Assembly (NCBI GenBank): GCA_020847375.1
Contig: JADLCB010000011.1
Location: 186,001-250,000, forward strand
DNA: 64,000 bases
Source of the DNA: Phycisphaerales bacterium
GTDB taxonomy: Bacteria; Planctomycetota; Phycisphaerae; Tepidisphaerales; Tepidisphaeraceae
Direction: 5' to 3'
Shown: in pieces, positions 41,255-50,310 of the stretch
Layout: every line of letters begins with the position of its first letter
How positions within the stretch are numbered: the stretch's first letter is position 1
Notes under the pieces: generated by a model
The model's database searches: none
Told to the model about the DNA's origin: nothing
What the model saw: the letters and a program-made list of their open reading frames with translations, nothing else
Position numbers and translations under genes: made by a program

Positions 41255-42205
41255 TCAGGCGCGCAACGGCGCGATGTGCGCCTGCCAGGTCTGGTTGATC
41301 ACCACCGAGAGCTTTTCCAGCGGACTTAACCTAACCCGCTGCCAAAGCACGCGCTGAGGGTCGGCACTGATGCGCTCAAGTATGCGACGATAGATATTAG
41401 TCATCACTGTGAGGGTGGGTCGAGCGTCGGGGCAGATCAGGTTTTCCAGTTCAGCACTCTGCTCGTAATAGCTGCGGGCGCGGTGAATCTGAAAATACAA
41501 CAGGTCGATCAAATGCGGCCTGACCTGCGGGCTGGCCAGATCAGGCCAGGACAGATTGAACCGAGCCAGGTCCTCCTGCGGCAAATATTGACGGTCGCGG
41601 GCAATATCTTCGCGAATATCGCGCAAAATGTTGGTGAGCTGCATCGCAATGCCGCGATATTCAGCCAGTTTGAGGGCTTGGGGATCGGAAAAACCCCAGA
41701 TATACAAAGCTGCAATACCCACGGTCGATGCAACCCGGTAGCAGTAGCGGTAAAGCTCAGCAAACGTGTCATACCGGTTTTGCTCCAGATCCTGCAGTTG
41801 ACCATCAATGGCATCTTCAAAAAGACTCAGCGGGATCGAAAATCGCTGAACGGTGTCTGCCAGTGCCGGCCAGAGGGGATGGGCGTCAACTTCTGAGCTG
41901 GCCGAAGTGCTGCCGCTGATCGCCAGATGGGTGCGCTGACGCCATTGATCCAGTAGTTGACGACGCTGTGACTTGGTGGAGTCGCTTGTTGTCAGATTTT
42001 CCTGATTAAGGCCACCGGTTGGGATAATCTGATCCAGCGGCGCATCAGCCAGATCATCACACAGCCGCATGTAGGAATAAAGCGTGTACATGCCATTGCG
42101 CTTGGCCGGTGGCAGCAGGCGCATGCCGTAATAAAAATTGCGGGCAGCGGTGCGCATAAGCTGGTGGCAGTAGCGGTAGGAGGATTGCAGGCTGGGCTGA
42201 GTCAT
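41255..42205 (-). CDS. hpnD: Squalene/phytoene synthase family, HpnD-like
   Basis: A 316-residue head-to-head prenyl synthase. The two aspartate-rich motifs are visible: LCDDLADA near residue 48 and LTNILRDIREDIARDR near residue 190. YYGMRLLPPAKRNGMYTLYSYMRL is typical for HpnD. In hopanoid producers HpnD makes presqualene diphosphate, which HpnC converts to hydroxysqualene. It lies 61 bases after hpnC in the same direction. The start MTQPSLQSSYRYCH at 42205 is preferred over the longer in-frame start. Confidence 0.85.
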   Translation of the reverse strand: MTQPSLQSSYRYCHQLMRTAARNFYYGMRLLPPAKRNGMYTLYSYMRLCDDLADAPLDQIIPTGGLNQENLTTSDSTKSQRRQLLDQWRQRTHLAISGSTSASSEVDAHPLWPALADTVQRFSIPLSLFEDAIDGQLQDLEQNRYDTFAELYRYCYRVASTVGIAALYIWGFSDPQALKLAEYRGIAMQLTNILRDIREDIARDRQYLPQEDLARFNLSWPDLASPQVRPHLIDLLYFQIHRARSYYEQSAELENLICPDARPTLTVMTNIYRRILERISADPQRVLWQRVRLSPLEKLSVVINQTWQAHIAPLRA

Positions 42206-42266
42206 AATCACGCAAGTGCCGGATGGCGCACCATTTCGACAAACAGTTCCGGGCAAACAGAACAGG

Positions 42267-43223
42267 TTATCCTATTTGTCCCGTCATGGCACGGAGAATC
42301 AGGGTAAATTTAGCAACCTTGCCCAGCGCCGGACGGGTGGTGAGCGTGTCGTAATCCAAGACGCGAATCCGTTGAAGGATGGCCTGGCCACCGGCGGAAA
42401 AAAGGGCGATATCCGCACGAACTCCAGCCCGGATCAGACGTATTAACGCATGACCGCGATCAAACAGCTCCTGAGCGCGGTCAACCTGGAATCGTATTAA
42501 ATTGCGATAGGCCGGTGTGCAGTGGGCTGAGGCGATATCCGATTCAGTCACACCAAATTGTTTCATATCCTCGCGCGGCAGGTAGATGCGATTGCGCTCA
42601 ACATAGTCGCGCCTGACATCCTGCCAGAAATTGGTCAGTTGCAGCGCGGTGCAAATGTCATTACTGAGGCTGATGCGATGCTCGTCGTGATAGCCGCACA
42701 GCGCCAACACCAGACGCCCAACGGGGTTGGCGCTGCGCGTGCAATAATCAAGAACCTGTTCGTGCGTGTCATAGCGATTGATACGCCGATCCTGCTCAAA
42801 AGCGCTGATCAGATCCATCAGCGGTTGCCAAGGCAAGGCATGTCGGCGTATGGTATCGCCCAGTGCGGTTAAAATAGCGGTTTCGGCGGGTGAGTGGTGA
42901 TGATTGCTGGCTTGGTTGTCGAAGTTGCCAGGTGGCGGCGATACCGCGGGCGACTGGTTCAGATACAAGTTCCGCACCCCGGCGCGCAGGCGCGCCAGAG
43001 CCTGGCGAGCTTGCAAAATATCAGGAATTTCATCCGCCAGGTCATCGGCGTGCCTACAGTAGGCGTAGATGTTGTAAAAGTCCTGATGCAACCGGCGGGG
43101 CAGCAGAAATGAAACGACGGTGAAATTTTCGTAGTGGCTGGTCGCCAGTCGGCGGGTAAAGCGGCGGGCAGCCGACAGTTGCCTGCTGGTTGGTTCAGCG
43201 TTGATGGTGCTGGTTTTTAACAC
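42267..43223 (-). CDS. hpnC: Squalene synthase HpnC-like
   Basis: A 318-residue protein (GTG start). HYENFTVVSFLLPRRLHQDFYNIYAYCRHADDLADE holds the first Asp-rich motif and the HpnC type leader; LQLTNFWQDVRRDYVERNRIYLPRE holds the second. HpnC converts presqualene diphosphate to hydroxysqualene in the three-enzyme bacterial squalene route. The frame extends in-frame to an ATG at 43334, but that would overlap the divergent ispH by about 94 bases. GTG 43223 is only 17 bases from ispH, so the start is uncertain. hpnE is not in the window. Confidence 0.82.
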   Translation of the reverse strand: MLKTSTINAEPTSRQLSAARRFTRRLATSHYENFTVVSFLLPRRLHQDFYNIYAYCRHADDLADEIPDILQARQALARLRAGVRNLYLNQSPAVSPPPGNFDNQASNHHHSPAETAILTALGDTIRRHALPWQPLMDLISAFEQDRRINRYDTHEQVLDYCTRSANPVGRLVLALCGYHDEHRISLSNDICTALQLTNFWQDVRRDYVERNRIYLPREDMKQFGVTESDIASAHCTPAYRNLIRFQVDRAQELFDRGHALIRLIRAGVRADIALFSAGGQAILQRIRVLDYDTLTTRPALGKVAKFTLILRAMTGQIG

Positions 43224-43240
43224 GATAGGGATTCTGACAC

Positions 43241-44188
43241 ATGAAGATAATTCTTGCCAATCCTCGCGGTTTTTGTGCTGGTGTAAATATGGCGATCGAG
43301 GTGGTGGATCAGGTGTTGCAGATTGTCGGGCCACCGGTCTATGTGTATCACGAGATCGTCCATAATCAGCATGTGGTGGATCGATTCCGTAATCAGGGCG
43401 TCGTATTTGTCAACACCATTGAGGAAGTGCCGCACGGTTCGACGATTGTTTATAGTGCGCACGGTGTCAGCCCGGCGGTGCGGGCAGCTTCACGCGCCCG
43501 GGGGCTGCGCGAAGTCGATGCCACCTGCCCGCTGGTGACCAAGGTGCATATGGAGGTGTTGCGCTATACGCGCGATGGTTATTACATCATCTTCATCGGC
43601 CATAAAAATCATGATGAAGCCGTGGGAACGGTTGGCGAATCACCCGATCGTATTTTCGTCGTCGATACGCCCGATGAAGTCTGGCAGTTGCAAGTGCCGG
43701 ATGAAAATATGCTGGCGTTCGTCACCCAGACCACGCTGAGTGTTTCGGATGCAGCCCTGGTCATCGAACAGCTCAAAAAACGCTGGCCGAACATCCGTCA
43801 CCCGCAGAAGGATGATATTTGTTACGCGACGACCAATCGTCAAAAGGCGGTGAGCACGTGGTCGCCGGAAGTGGATCTGGTGCTGGTTGTCGGCAGTAAT
43901 AACAGCAGCAATTCGCAGCGGCTGGTTGATCGCGCCAAGGAAGCCGGTCGATCAGCCTATCTGATTGATGATGAATCGTTTCTGCAGGAACAGTGGTTCA
44001 AGGGAATCAATTCCGTTCTGGTGACGGCGGGTGCGTCAGCGCCGGATCATCTGGTGCGCAATCTGCTTGATCGATTGCAGCGTGATTTCGATGGCGAACT
44101 GGTGGAGGAACGCACGCTGGTGAATGAAAAAATCAGCTTTGAACTGCCCAAAAGTCTGCGTCAATTGACGGTTCTGAACAACAATTAA
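43241..44188 (+). CDS. ispH: 4-hydroxy-3-methylbut-2-enyl diphosphate reductase
   Basis: A 315-residue IspH, the last enzyme of the MEP isoprenoid pathway, reducing HMBPP to IPP and DMAPP. The three cluster cysteines are in RGFCAGV (near residue 12), DATCPLV (near residue 93) and DDICYATTNRQ (near residue 190). ANPRGFCAGVNMAIEVVDQVL and the conserved VHNQHVV are typical. Its direct neighbourhood with hpnC and hpnD links the isoprenoid supply to squalene/hopanoid synthesis. The start is 17 bases from the divergent hpnC start. Confidence 0.96.
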   Translation: MKIILANPRGFCAGVNMAIEVVDQVLQIVGPPVYVYHEIVHNQHVVDRFRNQGVVFVNTIEEVPHGSTIVYSAHGVSPAVRAASRARGLREVDATCPLVTKVHMEVLRYTRDGYYIIFIGHKNHDEAVGTVGESPDRIFVVDTPDEVWQLQVPDENMLAFVTQTTLSVSDAALVIEQLKKRWPNIRHPQKDDICYATTNRQKAVSTWSPEVDLVLVVGSNNSSNSQRLVDRAKEAGRSAYLIDDESFLQEQWFKGINSVLVTAGASAPDHLVRNLLDRLQRDFDGELVEERTLVNEKISFELPKSLRQLTVLNNN

Positions 44189-44254
44189 CGCTGAAATCCA
44201 ACGAGAATTACGCGGATTGCTTGTCTTTGAGTCCCAGACCGCCAAGAATACCCC

Positions 44255-44794
44255 ATGGGACAAAAGTCTCATATCCAATCAGCGCTTGAGGCGTACGAAG
44301 ATGCTCGTATGAGCGGGTTGTGCCACGTTGGCGCAATGGAGCTGGCTGTGGGAAAGACAAGCGGTCAGCAACGCCGGGAGCTGTGGAAGGAACTCGAGGC
44401 TGTTATGAAACAAGCACAAACACAAGCGCAAATCCATGTTCATGTCAAACATGTGCGTGAACCGGCCAGCCACGGTGACGGCGTGCGCGTGTTGATTGAT
44501 CGTCTGTGGCCGCGCGGATTGACCAAAGAGAAAGTGGCTGCCGATCGCTGGATTAAAGATGTGGCCCCCAGCACGGAACTGCGACAGTGGTTTGGTCACG
44601 ATCCAGCCCTTTGGGACGAATTTCAGAAACGCTACAGTGCTGAACTTGACACGCATCAGGAGCAGATCAAAGAACTGCTGGAACTGGCTGATGGTAAAAC
44701 ACTCACGCTTTTGTTCGATGCCAAAGACGAGCTTCACAATAATGCCGTTGCGATGAAGAACTATCTGGTTCGCCATCATCGCGCCAGCGCGTAG
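44255..44794 (+). CDS. DUF488 family protein with a short N-terminal extra module
   Basis: A 179-residue protein. From residue ~55 on it is a DUF488/YeaO-like protein (VKHVREPASHGDGVRVLIDRLWPRGLTKEKVAADRWIKDVAPSTELRQWFGHDPALWDEFQKRY, TLTLLFDAKDELHNNAVAMKNYL). The first ~49 residues (ALEAYEDARMSGLCHVGAMELAVG) resemble short stand-alone bacterial proteins with a Y-x-x-A-x-x-x-G-L-C-x-x-G-A-x-E pattern. If the real start were ATG 44405 (MKQAQTQ), only DUF488 would be made; the upstream frame is continuous, so a fusion is preferred. Confidence 0.7.
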   Translation: MGQKSHIQSALEAYEDARMSGLCHVGAMELAVGKTSGQQRRELWKELEAVMKQAQTQAQIHVHVKHVREPASHGDGVRVLIDRLWPRGLTKEKVAADRWIKDVAPSTELRQWFGHDPALWDEFQKRYSAELDTHQEQIKELLELADGKTLTLLFDAKDELHNNAVAMKNYLVRHHRASA

Positions 44795-44830
44795 CCCGTT
44801 TAGGTGTCCCGTGTGATGAGTGAGCGTTGC

Positions 44831-44860
44831 CTGCCGCGCCGATGTCTGTTGGCGTGGCAG
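44831..44860 (+). terminator. Ten-bp hairpin after DUF488, no T-run
   Basis: CTGCCGCGCC and GGCGTGGCAG pair fully (one G-T) around a 10-base loop. No T-run follows, so it may be a Rho-dependent or degraded terminator, or a structured intergenic element between the DUF488 and Gfo/Idh genes. Confidence 0.4.
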
Positions 44861-45069
44861 GTGAAGTCGGGGATTGTCGTTGTTACTGCACTTCTAAATT
44901 GAGATGCCTTCAAGCATCGGCAGCGAATCGCACGATTCGGATGACTGTCTTCGCGCAGGTGTTGAGCAGGTGTTTATAACTTGCCAAGACTTCTGATACA
45001 GATACACTTTTGGGCATATCGTGACAGTTATGTGAAGGCCGTTTTTGGTTCAATTTTAGAGGTGATGCG

Positions 45070-46260
45070 ATGGCTAAGCGAGCGGTGAATGTCTGCATGA
45101 TTGGGTACCGTTTCATGGGACGGGCGCACACCAATGCCTATATGAAGGTCGGGCGGTTTTTTGATGCGCCGCTGCAACCGGTTATGCATACGGTCGTCGG
45201 TCGCAATCGTCAGACCCTGGAAGAATTCGCCCAACAGTGGGGTTGGCAAAATACTTCGACAGATTGGAAGAAGGCGGTCACTGATCCGGCGATTGATCTG
45301 GTCGATGTTGGTACGCCGAATAATCAGCACCGGGCGATGACGGTGGCAGCATTGTCCGCCGGGAAGCATGTTTTGTGTGAAAAGCCGCTGGCAGCGACGC
45401 TTTCTGATGCCCGGATCATGCGCGATGCGGCCCGTAAAGCGCGCGGTTGCAAAGCATTCGTGGGTTACAGCTATCGGCGCGTGCCGGCGATTGCGCTGGC
45501 GTACCAACTGGTGCGCGAGGGGAAAATCGGGCGGATTTATCATGTCCGCACGCGCTACTTGCAGGGGTGGGCCGGGCCGGAAGTGCCGCTGGTCTGGCGC
45601 TTTGACAAAAACGCTGCCGGTTCAGGGAGTCACGGCGATCTGGGCGCTCATTTAATCGACATGGCTCGCTTCATCACCGGACAGGAATTGACAACCATCA
45701 ATGGCGCAATTCAGGAGACATTCATCAAGCAGCGTGTGATCCCCGGCGCGCTGGCCGGTACGGGCATTGTGGCAGCGGCCGGTGGCAGTGGGAAAAAAGG
45801 AAAGGTGTCCGTCGATGATGCGACACTGTTCCTCGCCCAGCTCAGCGGTGGGGGTGTGGCCAGCTTTGAAGCCACCCGTTTTGCCATGGGTAACGAAAAT
45901 AATCACGGCATTGAAATCAACGGTGAGAAAGGTTCGTTGCGGTTTAATTTTGAAGAGATGTCGTTTCTGCATTTCTTCGACCGTACCGTTCCAAGCCGGA
46001 TGCAGGGATGGAACAAGATACAGGTCAGCCGGGCTGGCGATCATCCCTACGCCGACGCCTGGTGGCCGGCGGGGCATCACATTGGATATGAACATACCTT
46101 CATCAATCAGACGTATGATATTTTGATGGCGATTGCGGGTAAAAAACCGGTTGTTCCATTAGCGGATTTTGACGATGCGTATGAGACGCAGCGGGTGCTG
46201 GAGGCAGTCGAAGTCAGCGCCAAAGAGAAGCGGCCGGTTAAAATGAAAGAAATCAAATAA
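45070..46260 (+). CDS. Gfo/Idh/MocA family oxidoreductase
   Basis: A 396-residue NAD(P)-dependent oxidoreductase. The N-terminal Rossmann domain shows VCMIGYRFMGRAHTNAY and VDVGTPNNQHRAMTVAALSAGKHVLCEKPLAATLSDA with the catalytic-type Lys (EKP). The C-terminal beta-sheet domain (SHGDLGAHLIDMARFITGQELTTINGA) is typical of sugar or inositol dehydrogenases of this family. It oxidises a sugar, inositol or amino sugar C-OH. The start at 45070 has GAGG about 7 bases upstream. Substrate cannot be assigned from the sequence; it is not obviously linked to the 15-24 kb island. Confidence 0.94.
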   Translation: MAKRAVNVCMIGYRFMGRAHTNAYMKVGRFFDAPLQPVMHTVVGRNRQTLEEFAQQWGWQNTSTDWKKAVTDPAIDLVDVGTPNNQHRAMTVAALSAGKHVLCEKPLAATLSDARIMRDAARKARGCKAFVGYSYRRVPAIALAYQLVREGKIGRIYHVRTRYLQGWAGPEVPLVWRFDKNAAGSGSHGDLGAHLIDMARFITGQELTTINGAIQETFIKQRVIPGALAGTGIVAAAGGSGKKGKVSVDDATLFLAQLSGGGVASFEATRFAMGNENNHGIEINGEKGSLRFNFEEMSFLHFFDRTVPSRMQGWNKIQVSRAGDHPYADAWWPAGHHIGYEHTFINQTYDILMAIAGKKPVVPLADFDDAYETQRVLEAVEVSAKEKRPVKMKEIK

Positions 46261-46353
46261 CAGTGGGTTGCTTTTTAACGAAAAGCCAATCCAGCATGGC
46301 GATGGTTGGCCGACAAGCGCGTTGAGATCAACTACAGGAAGTCAGGGTGGCAT

Positions 46354-47031
46354 ATGCGTTATCATGTACTGGCCGGCGTGGCAGCCATCATGTTGGGAGC
46401 ACTTGTGATGGGCTGTACTAATACCAAGCCCGCGCCGGCCGAGGTGCAGGCGGGTCCTTTGTCAGCGCCGTTGCCGGCGGATGTGGTGACGCGGGTTGAT
46501 GATTTGCGCAAGCAGATTGATCAACTGGCCAGTTCGGTTGATCACCTACCAGCCAATAATGAGCAGACGTATCGCTTGCAGTTGAGTCAGGGGTTGGAAG
46601 AAGTGATTCAAGCGCTGCGGCTGGCAGGATCAGATCAAAACAGTGGCACATTCCAGAGTCAGGTGGACGCAATAACCAAGGCGATCGGCCAACTGCGTAC
46701 CCAGCCTACGGATGTTACGCTTCGTGCCCATACCACGGTTGCGTTGCGCGCGGTACGCAATGCACTGCATGACATCTATCAGAAACACTTCAGTGACACA
46801 GCGTCGATCAAGGGGCATTTGATGGGTCTTGATAGCACGTTGCCTGCTCTGGACTCCAGCCAGGGGGCGTTGTATCGGGTGGCTGCCACAGATACTTTCA
46901 GCATGGCGGTGGCGACACTGCGGCAGTTCGCTGATGCTTACTCTGCCCTTCAACCCCATAATCAACCGGCGGCACCTTCGGCAGAGACAAAATCTGAACC
47001 TGCTGCCGATCAAGCCGATGCCAATCGATAG
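46354..47031 (+). CDS. Predicted lipoprotein, unknown function
   Basis: A 225-residue lipoprotein with signal peptide and lipobox (GALVMGC, Cys21). The mature part is mostly helical and Leu/Gln/Asp-rich (VDDLRKQIDQLASSVDHLPANN, RLQLSQGLEEVIQALRLAG), with an Ala/Pro/Glu-rich end. I recognise no named domain. The frame could start at 46306, but ATG 46354 begins at a normal signal peptide, with AGGGTGG upstream. It sits between the Gfo/Idh gene and the convergent RNase D gene. Confidence 0.75.
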   Translation: MRYHVLAGVAAIMLGALVMGCTNTKPAPAEVQAGPLSAPLPADVVTRVDDLRKQIDQLASSVDHLPANNEQTYRLQLSQGLEEVIQALRLAGSDQNSGTFQSQVDAITKAIGQLRTQPTDVTLRAHTTVALRAVRNALHDIYQKHFSDTASIKGHLMGLDSTLPALDSSQGALYRVAATDTFSMAVATLRQFADAYSALQPHNQPAAPSAETKSEPAADQADANR

Positions 47032-47068
47032 TCGCTGCTGCCCGCATTGGTTGGTTTGATGGGCGATG

Positions 47069-48382
47069 TTACGGACTTGTCGTTCTGAAAAGCGGGTTGT
47101 TCCAGCGTATCTCGCCAACACTTTTTCCATCGAGCAGTGCGACGAGCGCATCACCGATAATCGCTCGCCGCCAGCCTTGCATCAGCCGCGATTCATCGAG
47201 CGATTGACCATTACGGCGGAGGCGGAGTATATCGTCAATGTCATGCCGGCCCAGCACAAGTGCCGGGTCAATGGATCGGGCAAAACAGGCAGCCTGAACC
47301 GTCGCCAGGAGTGAATCAGCCTTGAACTTCTCGGCCGGCGATTCTTCAGAATTATCGCGCGCAGCGGGCATTTGATCGGGAGGCAGGTTCAGCGCTGCGA
47401 CCGTCTGTTGAACCAGCTCCTGACCATACTGCGTTTCAACCGGGCGTGGCAACCCCTTGACGCGACTCAGCCCGCTGACCGATTCAACGGGATACCGGGC
47501 CATCGCCACCAGAACTTCATCGCGTAACAGCAGCCGCGTGGGGATATTTTCCTTGCGGGCGGTGTGATTGCGCCAAATCGCCAGGGCGCGTAAGACGGCC
47601 AGGTTTTTAGGTTCCAAATTGCCGCTATGGCGAATACGGCTAAAACCACCATCAGGGTCATCGGCATGGATCGCTGGATCAAGCTGGGCATCGCATACTT
47701 GCCGGGCAAGATCAACATGGCCGGCTGCCTCAAGGCGTTGTCCCAATTTATGTCGTACCAAGGCGAGATAGCGAACATCGTCAGCCGCATAGCGCAATTG
47801 GGCAGATGATAGCGGGCGGTGTTCCCAATCGGTGAAGGTGTAGCTCTTGGTCAGGCGCACGCCGGTTAACTCATGCACCAGCTTGGTGAGTGAAACAGGA
47901 TAGGGCAGACCGATCAGCCCGGCGGCGATCTGGGTATCGAACACATTGGCAGGCTGGCGGCCGGGCAGGTGGCGGAACACCGGTTCAATATCCTGCTGGC
48001 CGGCATGGACGATTTTTTCAATGGATGGATTGCAAATCAATTCCCAAAAGCCGTTCAGATTCAGTTTCTTGAGCGGGTCAATCAAAAAAATCTGACTCGT
48101 TGTCGCCACCTGGATCAGGCACAGCCGCGGGATGTAGGTCATCTCGCCGATAAACTCACTGTCATAAGCGAAGGAACCCGCACTGCGGAGCTGCTGCACC
48201 AGTTGATCAAGTCCGGACTGGTGGTCAACCACCTTGGCTGCGCCCGTGGAGACCAGATCCAGTTTGGGGATTTGCGACAACGGGATTACCTGATTGTCGG
48301 CATGAGCTGAAGCATGCGCGTTGGCGCGATGAAAGCTCTGCGCAGGTTGTTGATACAGGGGTCGTTTATTGTTTTCAGGCAT
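47069..48382 (-). CDS. rnd: Ribonuclease D
   Basis: A 437-residue RNase D (DEDD 3'-5' exonuclease plus HRDC). Exo motifs are visible: FAYDSEFIGEMTYIPRLCLIQVAT (I), VFDTQIAAGLIG (II) and YAADDVRYLALV (III). The HRDC-type helical domain covers LEPKNLAVLRALAIWRNHTARKENIPTRLLLRDEVL to about residue 345. It is followed by a further ~90-residue helical segment (LATVQAACFARSIDPALVLGRHDIDDILRLRRNG). RNase D trims tRNA 3' ends and other stable RNAs. The 24-residue longer in-frame start at 48454 is rejected in favour of MPENNKRP at 48382. Confidence 0.9.
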   Translation of the reverse strand: MPENNKRPLYQQPAQSFHRANAHASAHADNQVIPLSQIPKLDLVSTGAAKVVDHQSGLDQLVQQLRSAGSFAYDSEFIGEMTYIPRLCLIQVATTSQIFLIDPLKKLNLNGFWELICNPSIEKIVHAGQQDIEPVFRHLPGRQPANVFDTQIAAGLIGLPYPVSLTKLVHELTGVRLTKSYTFTDWEHRPLSSAQLRYAADDVRYLALVRHKLGQRLEAAGHVDLARQVCDAQLDPAIHADDPDGGFSRIRHSGNLEPKNLAVLRALAIWRNHTARKENIPTRLLLRDEVLVAMARYPVESVSGLSRVKGLPRPVETQYGQELVQQTVAALNLPPDQMPAARDNSEESPAEKFKADSLLATVQAACFARSIDPALVLGRHDIDDILRLRRNGQSLDESRLMQGWRRAIIGDALVALLDGKSVGEIRWNNPLFRTTSP

Positions 48383-48560
48383 GCGAAAAGTAGATTTAAT
48401 CCCGACCGAATGACGCCTTGGGCGACGCGGCCCATCATAAGCAAAACTCGGCAAAATTCCAAGGGCTGAGTCTGGCGATTTTATGACATGAGGACATCAA
48501 TGGCGAGTTTGTTCTTCGTTCGGCTTGCTGCAAGCCCGGTCTGCGCGTACTACTGAGAAA

Positions 48561-50183
48561 ATGGCGCTGTTGGTCAGAAACATATCGCTGGGATTGAGTG
48601 AACCGGAAGAAATGCTGCGCCAGCGTATTGCGCGGACATTGGGAATTGATGAACAGAGCGTGCGCAGCTATGGAATCGTGCGGCGATCAATCGATGCCCG
48701 CAAACATGACGACATTCAGCGGATTTATCATGTGCAGGTGGCGGTGGATGGGGATGAAAAGCGATTGTTGCGGCATGGGCGCGCAGGGCAGATTTCCTTG
48801 ATTTCAGATGAAGTGGCTCCGACGATCGAACCCGGGCAGCAGCGGTTGAGAAACAGGCCGGTGATCATCGGTCTGGGACCAGCGGGCCTGTTTGCAGCCC
48901 TGTTGCTGGCTGAAAACGGTTATGCCCCGATTGTGCTGGAACGCGGGCAGGATGTGCCTCAGCGTCACAAGGCGCTGCACCTGTATTACACGCAGGGGCA
49001 GTTCGATCCAGAGAATAATCTGTTGTTTGGCATTGGCGGGGCTGGTGCCTATAGCGATGGTAAACTTTATTCGCGCACGCATGATTCGCTTAATTCGTGG
49101 GTGCTGCAGCAGTTCGTTCGTTTCGGGGCTGATGGTGATATTCTGATCAACGCCAAGCCGCACATCGGATCAGACAAATTCCCCGGCATCTGTCGGCGGA
49201 TGGTTGGGCACATCATCGCCAGCGGCGGTGAAGTACGCTATGGCGCCAAAGTCACTGATCTGGAAATGGCTGAAACCGACGGACCGGATCGGCAGATCAA
49301 GGCGGTAATCCTGGAAGGGGATCAACGCATCGAGACAGAGACGGTATTGCTGGCCATTGGGCACAGCGCCCGCGACACCTATCGTATGCTGCGCCAGCGC
49401 GGTGTGGCCATGGCAGCCAAACCGTTCCAGATGGGTGTGCGTATTGAACACCCGCAGGAGCTGATCAATCGAAATCAATATGGTGCAGGCGCTGCGGAAA
49501 TTCTCCCGACGGCTGATTATTTTCTCGTGGCCAAGCGGGCGGCCGGTGTCTCGGATCGATGTGGTGAGGATTTATTCAGCTTCTGCATGTGTCCGGGGGG
49601 GACAGTTTTACCCAGCAATGAATCACCGGGGGAAATCTGTACCAATGGCGCCAGCACCAGCCGGCGCAATTCCCGCTGGGCCAATTCGGGACTGGTCGTC
49701 ACCATCATGCCTCAGGCGTTTGATCATGATCCGCTGTCGGGGGTGGAATATCAGCGCCGCTGGGAAAGACGGGCGTATGAATTAAGCGGTTCCTATCGCG
49801 TGCCCGGTCAGCGGGCGGTCGATTTTATGACGGGTCGAATCAGCGACGGTGTTGTTGAGACGAGTTTTCCGCTGGGGACCAGTGCGGTTGATTTGCGTCA
49901 GATGCTGCCGGGGGAAATTATCAAGGCGCTGACTCAGGGGTTGCCGATGCTCGACCGGATGATTCGCGGGTATCTGGAGCAAGGCGTACTGACAGCGCCG
50001 GAAACGCGCGCCAGCTCACCGGTGCGGATCATGCGTGATACTGAGTCACGTCAAAGCCCGGCGATTATCGGGTTGTATCCTGTTGGCGAAGGGGCGGGTT
50101 ACGCCGGCGGTATTATTTCCAGTGCGACCGATGCCCTGAAAAGTGCGCAGGAGCTGATTCGCCGCTTTGCCCCGGCGGGGTGA
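48561..50183 (+). CDS. FAD-dependent dehydrogenase (COG2509 family)
   Basis: A 540-residue flavoprotein. The N-terminal ~90 residues (LLVRNISLGLSEPEEMLRQRIARTLGID) precede the FAD-binding Rossmann loop PVIIGLGPAGLFAALLLAENGYAP and E-R-G; further motifs are NNLLFGIGGAGAYSDGKLYSRTHD, GHSARDTYRMLRQRG and the C-terminal GLYPVGEGAGYAGGIISSATDALKSAQEL that binds the flavin. The family is conserved across bacteria, and its substrate is still unknown. The start at 48561 gives the typical leader; an upstream in-frame start at 48525 is possible. Confidence 0.88.
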   Translation: MALLVRNISLGLSEPEEMLRQRIARTLGIDEQSVRSYGIVRRSIDARKHDDIQRIYHVQVAVDGDEKRLLRHGRAGQISLISDEVAPTIEPGQQRLRNRPVIIGLGPAGLFAALLLAENGYAPIVLERGQDVPQRHKALHLYYTQGQFDPENNLLFGIGGAGAYSDGKLYSRTHDSLNSWVLQQFVRFGADGDILINAKPHIGSDKFPGICRRMVGHIIASGGEVRYGAKVTDLEMAETDGPDRQIKAVILEGDQRIETETVLLAIGHSARDTYRMLRQRGVAMAAKPFQMGVRIEHPQELINRNQYGAGAAEILPTADYFLVAKRAAGVSDRCGEDLFSFCMCPGGTVLPSNESPGEICTNGASTSRRNSRWANSGLVVTIMPQAFDHDPLSGVEYQRRWERRAYELSGSYRVPGQRAVDFMTGRISDGVVETSFPLGTSAVDLRQMLPGEIIKALTQGLPMLDRMIRGYLEQGVLTAPETRASSPVRIMRDTESRQSPAIIGLYPVGEGAGYAGGIISSATDALKSAQELIRRFAPAG

Positions 50184-50310
50184 CTTTTCGGCCTTGCCTC
50201 CGGTCTTGCCGGTTCGGGTAATTTGCCGTTAGTTTGCTACAAGACTGTTTGTGTTGGTACACTACGCCCCGCCGCATGAGCGGTGAAAGTTCAGGTATCA
50301 AGGAGATCGA

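Noticed and set aside
44910-45134. Minus-strand small frame in the gap before the Gfo/Idh gene
   Set aside because: No motif, overlaps the start of a well-supported gene and has no ribosome-binding site.
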